This document shows positions 45,080-52,344 of a stretch of DNA of 64,000 nt, piece by piece. The notes beneath the pieces were generated by a model. The model did no database searches. It saw nothing but the letters and a program-made list of their open reading frames with translations, and was not told where the DNA came from. The position numbers and the translations under genes were made by a program. The stretch is from Winogradskyella marincola (GTDB lineage: Bacteria > Bacteroidota > Bacteroidia > Flavobacteriales > Flavobacteriaceae). The DNA is taken from positions 265,901 through 329,900 of the forward strand of contig NZ_JARSBN010000001.1 in assembly GCF_029624125.1 (NCBI RefSeq), given 5' to 3'. The first letter of the stretch is position 1; the number at the start of each line of letters is the position of its first letter.

Positions 45080-45691
45080 CTACACTTTTATAGTACAACC
45101 TATGGCACGAGTTTCTTTTACTTCTATTTCTTTTCCTTTAAGTAAGGCATCTACAGCATTTTCTACATACTTAGTTTTTACTGCACTTGCATCTTTGTAA
45201 TTGTCATCTATAGCACCAATATATTTTACAACATTTCCTTTTTTAGTTTTCTCTAATAAGTATACGTGTGGTGTTTTTGTAGCTCCGTATTGAGGATATA
45301 TTTTTTGACCTTTATCCATTAAGTAAGGGAACGTAAAGCCTTTTGCTTTTGCTCTTGCTTTCATCTCATCGATGCTATCTCCTGGTTTTACATCTGTATT
45401 GTTTGGCATTATTGCAACCACAGGATATCCTTTGTCTGCATACTTTTTGTTTAATGCCTCTACTCTATCTTCGTAAGCCACTGCGTAAGGACATGTGTTG
45501 CATGTAAAAACAACAATAAAACCTTTGGCGTCTTTAAAGTCTGAAAGAGATACCATCTTACCATCAATATTTTCTAAACTAAAATCGGTAGCAACGTCAC
45601 CAATTTTATAACCATCATCTTCTGTGTTTGCTGTAAAAACAGATAGTGCTAGTGTTAACACCATTACTGCAAATAATTTTAATGTATTCAT
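45080..45691 (-). CDS. secreted thioredoxin-like/AhpC-TSA family protein
   Basis: A 203-residue exported protein (signal peptide about 1-22). The redoxin domain has the active site FTCNTCPYAVAYEDR (Cys near 69 and 72), KGYPVVAIMPNNTDVKPGDS and TPHVYLLE with the cis-proline. A third Cys lies near the end (AIGCTIKV). It is a periplasmic thiol peroxidase or oxidoreductase of the type common in Bacteroidetes. It is 7 bases downstream of the TlpA-like gene and ends at a terminator. Confidence 0.88.
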   Translation of the reverse strand: MNTLKLFAVMVLTLALSVFTANTEDDGYKIGDVATDFSLENIDGKMVSLSDFKDAKGFIVVFTCNTCPYAVAYEDRVEALNKKYADKGYPVVAIMPNNTDVKPGDSIDEMKARAKAKGFTFPYLMDKGQKIYPQYGATKTPHVYLLEKTKKGNVVKYIGAIDDNYKDASAVKTKYVENAVDALLKGKEIEVKETRAIGCTIKV

Positions 45692-45698
45692 AAGTTTA

Positions 45699-46247
45699 TT
45701 ATTTTAAAAATTGTTTCAATTCGGTTTCTAGCTCTTCTTTTGTAAAAGACTGCTCATAAAATTTACGCTTGTCCTTATTATAAATGATTGTAGCTGGTAT
45801 TGCACCTGACCAATCTTTATCTATAGCTGGAATCCATCGGTTTTGGTCTACATCATCAAAAGCGACTACTTGTGACTGTATATTTCTTTTAGCTATAAAT
45901 GGTTTCAATTTAGAATCATAATTTCTAGGAAAATCTAAGCTGACTAAAAGAACCTCTACATTATTGTCTTTATACTCTTCATTAATTTCTTCAAAATAAG
46001 GCAGCTCTTTTACACAAGGAGCGCACCATGTTGCCCAAAAATTGACTACATGCACTTTATCATCGTTTTTGTTAATCAATGGTTCTAAACCATCGTAGTC
46101 ATAGATTTTTAAATCGTAATCTGCAGAATTCTCGGCTTCTTTATTTTCATTCAGAGAAATCTCAGACGCTTTTATCTCTTTAGTATCTTCACTCTTATTC
46201 TTACAAGAGCATATCACTAACAGGCTTAAAATTATTAATCGCTTCAT
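45699..46247 (-). CDS. TlpA-like thioredoxin-fold lipoprotein
   Basis: A 182-residue lipoprotein (Cys14 in LVICSCKN; two Cys are adjacent in CSC). VNFWATWCAPCVKELPYFEE (about 68-87) is the redox-active CxxC of the TlpA/ResA family. VLLVSLDFPRNYDSKLKPF and a proline before the last strand (AIPATIIYN) fit. It is a periplasmic disulfide reductase that could receive electrons from the DsbD encoded at 42092. It is divergent from the MarR gene. Confidence 0.92.
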   Translation of the reverse strand: MKRLIILSLLVICSCKNKSEDTKEIKASEISLNENKEAENSADYDLKIYDYDGLEPLINKNDDKVHVVNFWATWCAPCVKELPYFEEINEEYKDNNVEVLLVSLDFPRNYDSKLKPFIAKRNIQSQVVAFDDVDQNRWIPAIDKDWSGAIPATIIYNKDKRKFYEQSFTKEELETELKQFLK

Positions 46248-46301
46248 GACATAAATTTATTAATACGTAACCACTTCAATAAATAATTAACAAAAAATTA
46301 A

Positions 46302-46331
46302 TTGTAATGTTCTAATAAAAACATACATTTG
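46302..46331 (+). promoter_or_regulatory. promoter of the MarR-family gene
   Basis: TTG (46302-46304), a 19-base spacer and TACATTTG (46324-46331) match the Bacteroidetes consensus TTG-N19-TAnnTTTG exactly. The last three bases of the -7 box belong to the operator palindrome at 46329-46340, so a bound repressor would block RNA polymerase. Confidence 0.8.
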
Positions 46332-46351
46332 TATATACAATTGTTGTATAT
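46329..46351. promoter_or_regulatory. MarR operator, upstream copy (overlaps promoter and start codon)
   Basis: TTGTATATACAA (46329-46340) is a perfect 12-bp palindrome. It is followed by and fused to CAATTGTTGTATAT (46338-46351). Both elements recur downstream at 46818-46835. The second element runs into the ATG at 46350. Confidence 0.75.
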
Positions 46352-46805
46352 GAAAGATATAACTGAAATCCTAAAAACAAAATCGAGTTTACCACTTGCT
46401 AAGAAAACTGTTTTAAATGTTTCTTATACAAGTATAAATTTTAAAGACGGTATATTATCCGCTTTAAAACCTTATGAAATTTCTATAGAGCAGTTTAATG
46501 TTTTAAGAATCTTAAGAGGAAAAAACGGAGAACCATCTAACCTAAAAGACATTCAGGATAGAATGATTAGTAAAATGAGTAACACTACTCGTCTGGTGGA
46601 TAAACTGATTTTAAAAAATTTAGTAGAACGTTTTATTTGCGAAAAAAACAGAAGAAAAGTAGATATCTATATTACCAAAGATGGACTAAAATTACTTGAT
46701 ATCCTTGACCCTATCATTGAAAAAAAGGAAAATGAATTAACAAGTAATTTAAGCACAGAAGAATTAGAAACTTTAAATCTGCTACTTACTAAAATTAGAG
46801 GATAA
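46350..46805 (+). CDS. MarR-family transcriptional repressor
   Basis: A 151-residue winged-helix regulator. The helices EQFNVLRILRGKNGEPSNLKDI, RMISKMSNTTRLVDKLILKNLVER (recognition helix) and the wing CEKNRRKVDIYITKDG are all in place. The ATG at 46350 is chosen; the longer frame starts with TTG inside the operator. Identical palindromes flank the gene, one on its own promoter and one before the downstream nitroreductase gene. It therefore probably represses both itself and the nitroreductase-YceI genes, with release by an electrophile, quinone or oxidant as in YodB/MhqR-type systems (inference). Confidence 0.92.
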   Translation: MKDITEILKTKSSLPLAKKTVLNVSYTSINFKDGILSALKPYEISIEQFNVLRILRGKNGEPSNLKDIQDRMISKMSNTTRLVDKLILKNLVERFICEKNRRKVDIYITKDGLKLLDILDPIIEKKENELTSNLSTEELETLNLLLTKIRG

Positions 46806-46817
46806 AATATTTTAAAA

Positions 46818-46835
46818 CAATTGTTGTATATACAA
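46818..46835. promoter_or_regulatory. MarR operator, downstream copy
   Basis: CAATTGTTGTATAT (46818-46831) overlapping the palindrome TTGTATATACAA (46824-46835). It is the same pair of elements as upstream of the regulator but in different relative order. It lies 32 bases before the nitroreductase start, in the 62-base spacer. Confidence 0.75.
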
Positions 46836-46867
46836 TATAAGTACAAACAACAAAATAAATTATAACG

Positions 46868-47500
46868 ATGAGCAATACTATAGAAAACCTAAAATGGCGT
46901 TATGCCACAAAAAAGTTTGACAGTTCTAAAACTATACCAGACGAAGATTTTGAAACCTTAAAAAAAGCAATGCAACTAACAGCTTCTTCTTATGGGTTAC
47001 AACCTTATAAAATCTTAAACATTGTAGATAAAGAAACGCGTACAAAACTGCGTGCAGCTTCCTGGAACCAGTCGCAAATAGAAGATGCATCGCACATGAT
47101 TGTTCTTGCAAACTTCACAGACTTTGGCGACGAATTGGTTGATGACTATTTTGAAAATGTTATCGATACCAGAGATCTAAAGAAAGAAGATATTGCAGAT
47201 TATGCCAATAGCATAAAATCTACAATTGGTCAATTGAGCCAAGAACAAAAAGCCGTTTGGACTGCAAAACAAGCATACATTGTATTAGGTAACCTATTGT
47301 CTGCTGCCGCACAACTTAAAATTGATGCGTGCCCAATGGAAGGCTTTGCTAGCGATCAATATAATGAGATTTTAAATCTAAACTCAAAAAACCTTAATGC
47401 AGCTGTAGTAATTACATTAGGCTACAGATCTGAAGAGGATGCTACTCAGCACTACAAAAAAGTAAGAAAATCAGAAAAACAATTATTTACAAATATTTAA
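46868..47500 (+). CDS. NAD(P)H-dependent nitroreductase (NfsB-like)
   Basis: A 210-residue FMN oxidoreductase. LKWRYATKKFDSSKTIPD at the start, LTASSYGLQPYKILNI (FMN contacts), QAYIVLGNLLSAAAQLKIDACPMEGF near 138-163 and VVITLGYRSEEDATQ near 180 identify the NfsB/NAD(P)H oxidoreductase group. It should reduce quinones or nitroaromatics, making it a plausible detoxification target of the MarR protein whose operator lies 32 bases before the start. Confidence 0.92.
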   Translation: MSNTIENLKWRYATKKFDSSKTIPDEDFETLKKAMQLTASSYGLQPYKILNIVDKETRTKLRAASWNQSQIEDASHMIVLANFTDFGDELVDDYFENVIDTRDLKKEDIADYANSIKSTIGQLSQEQKAVWTAKQAYIVLGNLLSAAAQLKIDACPMEGFASDQYNEILNLNSKNLNAAVVITLGYRSEEDATQHYKKVRKSEKQLFTNI

Positions 47501-47522
47501 AACTCAAACACAAATAATTATC

Positions 47523-48092
47523 ATGAAAAACAGAAATTCAAAAATTGCAATGCTATTAGTTTTAGCAGTTTCATTTATGTCATTTACAGTCTTAAAAGAC
47601 AAAAAAGTAGATGTATCAACAAGCAAAGTAACTTGGAAAGGTTATAAAGTTGGTGGTGAGCACGAAGGTACCATTGCCCTAAAAGAAGGATCTCTAAAAT
47701 TTAATGGAGAAACTTTAGAAGGTGGTTCTTTTACTATAGACATGACTTCTATAAACACTACAGATTTATCTGGTGACTACAAAGACAAGTTAGATGGTCA
47801 TTTAAAGTCTGATGACTTTTTTGGTGTAGAAGAATTTCCTACTGCTAGTTTAAAAATTACTTCTGTAAGTGGTAAAAATGGTAAGTACAATGTAAAAGGA
47901 GATATTACTATAAAAGGAATTACAGAATCTATTTCTTTTCCTATGACAGTATCAGAAAACTCTGCAACTGCTAGTTTAAAAATAGACAGAACAAAACACA
48001 AAATCACATACAAATCCCCTTCTTTATTAGAAACTATCAAGGATAAGGCTATCTACGATGAATTTGATATTAATGTAGAATTAAAATTCTAA
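47523..48092 (+). CDS. YceI family secreted lipocalin-like protein
   Basis: A 189-residue exported protein (signal peptide about 1-24). The YceI barrel pattern is present: VDVSTSKVTWKGYKVGGEHEGTI, GGSFTIDMTSINTTDL, HLKSDDFFGVEEFPTASLKI and GDITIKGITESISFPM. YceI proteins bind isoprenoid lipids such as polyprenyl quinones. It is 22 bases after the nitroreductase gene, which fits a shared quinone-stress role. A terminator follows 32 bases after the stop. Confidence 0.93.
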   Translation: MKNRNSKIAMLLVLAVSFMSFTVLKDKKVDVSTSKVTWKGYKVGGEHEGTIALKEGSLKFNGETLEGGSFTIDMTSINTTDLSGDYKDKLDGHLKSDDFFGVEEFPTASLKITSVSGKNGKYNVKGDITIKGITESISFPMTVSENSATASLKIDRTKHKITYKSPSLLETIKDKAIYDEFDINVELKF

Positions 48093-48124
48093 TTCCCTAA
48101 GGATTAATAGCAATCCATTATTTT

Positions 48125-48174
48125 AAAGATTCTTGTGAAAGTATCCTCGTATACCGAAGCAAGAATCTTTTTTT
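48125..48174 (+). terminator. intrinsic terminator after the yceI-type gene
   Basis: AAAGATTCTTG (48125-48135) pairs with CAAGAATCTTT (48160-48170). GTAT/ATAC inside extends the structure, and a run of T follows. It ends the MarR-nitroreductase-YceI transcript and insulates the trp operon. Confidence 0.9.
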
Positions 48175-48184
48175 GTTATAAAGT

Positions 48185-48214
48185 TTGAAATAAAATTTTT
48201 CATCTTTATATTTG
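48185..48214 (+). promoter_or_regulatory. trp operon promoter
   Basis: TTG (48185-48187), a 19-base spacer and TATATTTG (48207-48214) match the Bacteroidetes promoter consensus exactly. The leader peptide ATG begins at 48224, only 9 bases after the -7 box. The 5' UTR is therefore predicted to be only a few bases long. Confidence 0.82.
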
Positions 48215-48223
48215 TAGCTCATT

Positions 48224-48280
48224 ATGAAAACAATAACTAATCATACTTGGTGGTGGAATTTTACAAACTCATGTTCGTGA
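48224..48280 (+). CDS. trp operon leader peptide
   Basis: An 18-residue peptide, MKTITNHTWWWNFTNSCS, then TGA. Three consecutive Trp codons at 48248-48256 are the sensor for charged tRNA-Trp. Ribosome stalling there leaves 48272-48281 free to pair with the terminator, whereas a ribosome at the stop codon covers that segment. Trp is otherwise a rare residue, so three in a row between a promoter and a terminator upstream of trpE leave little doubt. The Rfam family Bacteroid-trp describes leaders of this general kind, as I recall. Confidence 0.93.
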   Translation: MKTITNHTWWWNFTNSCS

Positions 48281-48347
48281 AAGAAACCTTGTATGTATAA
48301 TTTATAACAATATAAAAAAAGGCTTGTCGTTCACGACAAGCCTTTTT
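48272..48347 (+). promoter_or_regulatory. trp attenuator: antiterminator and terminator
   Basis: The terminator is GGCTTGTCG (48321-48329), loop TTCA, CGACAAGCC (48334-48342), then TTTTTT. The competing antiterminator pairs CGTGAA (48276-48281) with TTCACG (48330-48335) and TGT (48272-48274) with ACA (48336-48338), with one bulged T. It uses the loop and the start of the 3' arm of the terminator, so the two folds exclude each other. The upstream antiterminator strand overlaps the last Cys and Ser codons and the stop codon of the leader peptide. Confidence 0.88.
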
Positions 48348-48385
48348 TAGTTTAAAAAAAACTTAGATAATTCAGCATTACAATA

Positions 48386-49786
48386 ATGAAAACATTTAGT
48401 CTATATACACACTATAAAAAGATACTCGCAGACACCATTACACCTGTTAGTATTTACTTAAAAATTAGAGACAAATTCCCTAACAGTATCCTCTTAGAGA
48501 GTAGCGATTACCATGCTAACGACAATAGTTTTTCGTACATCTGTTGTAATCCTATTGCTTCAATACAAGTTAAAGACAATATAATTTCTCAAACATATCC
48601 AGACGGAAGTTCTAAAAACAACTTTACAGAATCTGTGTGTGTTGTAGGAGAAATTCACAAATTCACCAAACGTTTCAAGGTAGATTCTAACCAAGATTTC
48701 AAGTTTATCAACAACGGTATTTTTGGTTACACAGCTTACGATGCAGTTAAATACTTTGAGGATGTAGAAATTTCAAAAAAGGAAAATTCTGTAAACATTC
48801 CAGATATCTACTATGCTGTTTATCAAAACATCATTGCAATTAATCACTTTAAAAATGAAGCTTACATTTTTGCGCACTGTTTTGATACCGAAAACAATAT
48901 TGAAGACATACACCAACTCATTCAAACCAGGCAATACGCTTCTTATAGTTTTGAAACCAAAGGAGATTTAGACTCTAATCTTACAGACGAAGAATACAAA
49001 GCACACGTAGAACTCGCCAAAGAACATTGTGCGAGAGGAGATGTTTTTCAGCTTGTTTTATCAAAACAATTTTCTCAAAAATTCAAAGGAGATGAATTTA
49101 ATGTTTACCGAGCTTTAAGAAGTATCAACCCTTCCCCTTACCTATTCTATTTTGACTATGGTAATTTTAAAATATTCGGAAGCTCACCAGAAGCGCAATT
49201 AATTGTTAAAGACAAAAAGGCCGAAATTCATCCTATCGCAGGAACTTTTAAACGTTCTGGAAATGATCTTAAAGATGCTGAATTAGCAGAAAAACTCATC
49301 GCAGACGATAAAGAAAATAGCGAACACGTTATGCTGGTAGATCTTGCCAGAAACGACTTAAGCAGACATGGAAGCAACGTTGTTGTAGAAACCTACAGAG
49401 AAGTACAATTCTTTTCGCACGTTATCCATTTGGTAAGTAAAGTAAGTGGTAACGTAGATAAAAATGCAGATACCATGCAAGTAGTGGCAGATACATTTCC
49501 TGCAGGAACATTAAGTGGAGCACCAAAACACATGGCCATGCAACTTATAGAAAAGTATGAAAAAACAAGCAGAGGCTATTATGGTGGTGCTATAGGTTTT
49601 ATGGATTTTGAAGGCAACTTCAACCATGCTATAATGATTAGAACATTCTTAAGCCAAAACCACAAATTATATTGGCAAGCTGGTGCTGGTCTTGTTTCAA
49701 GATCTAATCCTGAAAATGAATTACAAGAAGTTTACAACAAATTAGGAGCTTTAACAAAAGCCATAGAACAAGCTAAAGACATATGA
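48386..49786 (+). CDS. trpE: anthranilate synthase component I
   Basis: A 466-residue enzyme subunit making anthranilate from chorismate. The N-terminal LLESSDYHANDNSFSYICCNP (about 34-55) carries the LLES motif of the tryptophan feedback site. The catalytic domain has FGSSPEAQLIV, HPIAGTFKRS, DKENSEHVMLVDLARNDLSR, FPAGTLSGAPK and GYYGGAIGFMDFEGN, all typical. It is the first structural gene after the attenuator (39 bases after the terminator T-run) and overlaps trpG by 4 bases, which suits the 1:1 complex. Confidence 0.97.
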   Translation: MKTFSLYTHYKKILADTITPVSIYLKIRDKFPNSILLESSDYHANDNSFSYICCNPIASIQVKDNIISQTYPDGSSKNNFTESVCVVGEIHKFTKRFKVDSNQDFKFINNGIFGYTAYDAVKYFEDVEISKKENSVNIPDIYYAVYQNIIAINHFKNEAYIFAHCFDTENNIEDIHQLIQTRQYASYSFETKGDLDSNLTDEEYKAHVELAKEHCARGDVFQLVLSKQFSQKFKGDEFNVYRALRSINPSPYLFYFDYGNFKIFGSSPEAQLIVKDKKAEIHPIAGTFKRSGNDLKDAELAEKLIADDKENSEHVMLVDLARNDLSRHGSNVVVETYREVQFFSHVIHLVSKVSGNVDKNADTMQVVADTFPAGTLSGAPKHMAMQLIEKYEKTSRGYYGGAIGFMDFEGNFNHAIMIRTFLSQNHKLYWQAGAGLVSRSNPENELQEVYNKLGALTKAIEQAKDI

Positions 49787-50349
49787 AAAAGGTATTAGTA
49801 ATAGACAATTACGACAGCTTTACTTACAATCTTGTACACTATCTAGAAGATTTAAACTGTGAAGTTACCGTAAAACGAAACGATAAATTAGCACTAGAAG
49901 ACGTAGATGCTTTTGAAAAAATTGTACTGTCACCAGGTCCTGGAATTCCGGATGAAGCTGGTCTTCTTAAAGACATCATAAAAACCTATGCTTCTACTAA
50001 AAGTATTTTTGGAGTATGCTTAGGACTTCAGGCTATTGGAGAAGTATTTGGTGGTGAACTAGAAAACTTAAGAAATGTCTATCATGGTGTAGCTACTCAA
50101 GTAACTTTAGCTGTAAATGACGAAATTCTGTTTAAAGGTCTAAATCCGACTTTCGAGGTTGGTCGTTACCACTCTTGGGTAGTAAAAAACAATCTTCCAG
50201 AGAGTTTAGAAGCTACTTCTTTTGATGAAAACGGTCAAATAATGTCACTAAGACATAAAACGTACGATGTTAGAGGTGTACAGTATCACCCAGAATCTGT
50301 ATTAACACCTAACGGAAAAAAGATTTTAGAAAATTGGTTGAATAGTTAA
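49783..50349 (+). CDS. trpG: anthranilate synthase component II (glutamine amidotransferase)
   Basis: A 188-residue class I glutamine amidotransferase supplying ammonia to TrpE. IDNYDSFTYNLVHYLE at the start, SPGPGIPDEAG near 48-58, the nucleophile Cys in FGVCLGLQAIGE near 79, and the His-Glu pair in VQYHPESVLTPNGK near 170 form the full triad. The ATGA overlap with trpE implies translational coupling. After its stop there is a 124-base spacer before trpD, carrying a hairpin. Confidence 0.96.
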   Translation: MKKVLVIDNYDSFTYNLVHYLEDLNCEVTVKRNDKLALEDVDAFEKIVLSPGPGIPDEAGLLKDIIKTYASTKSIFGVCLGLQAIGEVFGGELENLRNVYHGVATQVTLAVNDEILFKGLNPTFEVGRYHSWVVKNNLPESLEATSFDENGQIMSLRHKTYDVRGVQYHPESVLTPNGKKILENWLNS

Positions 50350-50440
50350 AGCCCTTACTAAATCCTTGCCATAGAGAAGGACTTTAATAGAGCTCATGAA
50401 AAATTTGATTTACAGAACACTTAATTAAACAAAAGAAATT

Positions 50441-50459
50441 CCCTTTCCTATGGAAAGGG
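50441..50459 (+). repeat. 8-bp palindromic hairpin element in the trpG-trpD spacer
   Basis: CCCTTTCC (50441-50448), loop TAT, GGAAAGGG (50452-50459), followed by TTAGGGAT. It lies 14 bases before the trpD start codon and probably folds in the mRNA. The sequence AGGAAAGGGTTAGGGA-type is a recurrent intergenic repeat in Flavobacteriaceae as I recall, so this is likely another repeat family. Confidence 0.5.
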
Positions 50460-50473
50460 TTAGGGATATGCCC

Positions 50474-51466
50474 ATGAAAGAAATATTAAATAGATTAATT
50501 AACCAAGAGCACATATCCTCTGAAGAGGCAAAAAACGTTCTGGTTAATATTTCAGAAGGAAAATACAATCAAAGTCAAATCGCATCCTTCCTCACTGTGT
50601 ATATGATGAGGAGTATTACCATAGAAGAGTTAAGAGGTTTTAGAGATGCACTTTTAGAACTTTGTATTCCAGTAAACCTGGAGGATTACAACACTATAGA
50701 TTTATGCGGTACAGGAGGTGACAGCAAGGACACTTTCAATATTTCAACACTATCGTCTTTTATCACAGCAGGTGCTGGTGTTAAAGTTGCTAAGCATGGC
50801 AATTATGGTGTATCATCAGCAAGTGGTTCCTCAAATGTTATGGAATATTTAGGTATAAAATTCACCAATGATGTTAACTTTTTAAAACGCAGTTTAGAAG
50901 CCGCAAACATTTGCGTCTTACATGCACCATTATTTCATCCTGCCATGAAAAATGTAGCTCCAATACGCAAAGAACTTGGTGTAAAAACTTTTTTCAATAT
51001 GTTAGGACCTATGGTAAATCCTGCTTTCCCAAAAAATCAAATGGTTGGTGTTTTTAGCTTAGAGCTTCTTAGACTTTACAGTTATTTATACCAAGAAAGC
51101 GATAAAAAATATGCAATAGTACATGCTTTAGATGGTTATGATGAAATCTCTCTAACCGGAAAAACAAAAGTAGTATCTAATAATTCTGAAATCTTATTTA
51201 CACCAGAAACAATAGGATTTTCAACCATTGAACAAAATGAGATCTACGGTGGAAATAGCGTAAAAATGGCTGCAGAAATATTCAAAAGCATTATTAATGG
51301 AGAAGGAACAGCGGCACAAAACAACGTGGTTCTGGCCAATGCAGGTTTAGCCATTGCCACTGCAAAAGACATAAGCCACACAGAAGGTATTGAAGTGGCA
51401 AAGGAATCCTTATTCAGTGGAAATGCAAGAGATAGCCTAAAAACTTTAATTGCTATTAGCAAATAA
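50474..51466 (+). CDS. trpD: anthranilate phosphoribosyltransferase
   Basis: A 330-residue enzyme joining anthranilate to phosphoribosyl pyrophosphate. The glycine-rich CGTGGDSKDTFNIST near 77-91 binds PRPP, and KHGNYGVSSASGSSNVMEYLG near 108 and NMLGPMVNPAFPKNQMVG near 177 are family motifs. The start is set at 50474 (MKEILNRLINQEHIS); the longer frame would begin inside the hairpin and add eight atypical residues (MERVRDMP). Twelve bases... the next gene, trpC, starts 11 bases after its stop. Confidence 0.95.
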   Translation: MKEILNRLINQEHISSEEAKNVLVNISEGKYNQSQIASFLTVYMMRSITIEELRGFRDALLELCIPVNLEDYNTIDLCGTGGDSKDTFNISTLSSFITAGAGVKVAKHGNYGVSSASGSSNVMEYLGIKFTNDVNFLKRSLEAANICVLHAPLFHPAMKNVAPIRKELGVKTFFNMLGPMVNPAFPKNQMVGVFSLELLRLYSYLYQESDKKYAIVHALDGYDEISLTGKTKVVSNNSEILFTPETIGFSTIEQNEIYGGNSVKMAAEIFKSIINGEGTAAQNNVVLANAGLAIATAKDISHTEGIEVAKESLFSGNARDSLKTLIAISK

Positions 51467-51477
51467 ACAAGTAAACA

Positions 51478-52263
51478 ATGAATATTTTAGACCAAATAGT
51501 AGCAGATAAACGCAAAGAGGTAGCGCTTCGCAAAAGCTTGATTCCTTACAAACAGTTAGAAGCTTCTATTCTTTTTGAAAGAGCAACAATTTCACTTTCA
51601 CAAAGTTTAAAAAACAGTACTTCTGGCATTATTGCAGAACACAAGAGACGTTCACCATCAAAAGCTGTGATAAACCAGAGTTTAAATGTGCAAGATGTTG
51701 CTAAAGGTTATGAAGATGCAGATGTATGTGGTATGTCTGTGCTTACAGATGGTAAATATTTTGGTGGCTCATTAGACGACCTACTTATAGCTAGAGCAAG
51801 TTGCGATTTACCTCTATTACGAAAAGAATTCATCATTGACACTTATCAAATCTTAGAAGCTAAAGCTTATGGAGCTGATGTCATTTTATTGATTGCTGCA
51901 ATACTAAGTCAAGAAGAAATAAAGCAATTTTCCGAATTGGCAAAAAGCTTAGATTTAGATATTTTACTTGAGGTTCATAATTTAGAAGAACTTCAAAAAT
52001 CGATTATGCCAACGATTGATATGCTTGGTGTTAATAACAGAAATTTAAAAACTTTTGAAGTAAGCTTAGAAACTTCAAAAGCATTGAGCAATCACATTCC
52101 TGATGATTTTGTAAAAGTTTCAGAAAGCGGTATCAGTTCTATTGAAGCTATAAAGGAATTACAACCTTATGACTATAAAGGCTTTTTAATTGGTGAGAAT
52201 TTTATGAAGACAAACAATCCTGGAGAGAGTGCGAGGAGTTTTATAAAAAAATTTAAAAAATGA
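51478..52263 (+). CDS. trpC: indole-3-glycerol phosphate synthase
   Basis: A 261-residue TIM-barrel enzyme that cyclises the phosphoribosyl-anthranilate derivative. ILDQIVADKRKEVALRK at the N-terminus, IIAEHKRRSPSKAVI near 51-65 (catalytic Glu and Lys), LLRKEFIIDTYQI near 114 with the catalytic Lys, DMLGVNNRNLKTF near 180 and KVSESGISS near 208 are conserved. The stop codon is followed after two bases by the palindromic repeat at 52266, so the operon's natural trpC-trpF junction has been expanded. Confidence 0.96.
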   Translation: MNILDQIVADKRKEVALRKSLIPYKQLEASILFERATISLSQSLKNSTSGIIAEHKRRSPSKAVINQSLNVQDVAKGYEDADVCGMSVLTDGKYFGGSLDDLLIARASCDLPLLRKEFIIDTYQILEAKAYGADVILLIAAILSQEEIKQFSELAKSLDLDILLEVHNLEELQKSIMPTIDMLGVNNRNLKTFEVSLETSKALSNHIPDDFVKVSESGISSIEAIKELQPYDYKGFLIGENFMKTNNPGESARSFIKKFKK

Positions 52264-52265
52264 TT

Positions 52266-52339
52266 TGTCATTCCGCACTTGATGCGGAATCCATAATAAG
52301 TAATAAATAAAATTGATTCCTGCCTTCGCAGGAATGACA
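52266..52339 (+). repeat. two-hairpin palindromic element in the trpC-trpF spacer
   Basis: The left half has ATTCCGCA (52270-52277), loop CTTGA, TGCGGAAT (52283-52290). The right half has ATTCCTGC (52316-52323), loop CTTC, GCAGGAAT (52328-52335). The outer ends TGTCATTCC and GGAATGACA are inverted repeats of each other. The element fills almost all of the 81 bases between trpC stop and trpF start. Confidence 0.9.
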
Positions 52340-52344
52340 GAAAT

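Noticed and set aside
46329..46349. TTG start for the MarR gene
   Set aside because: The TTG lies in the operator and overlaps the -7 box, upstream of the probable transcription start.
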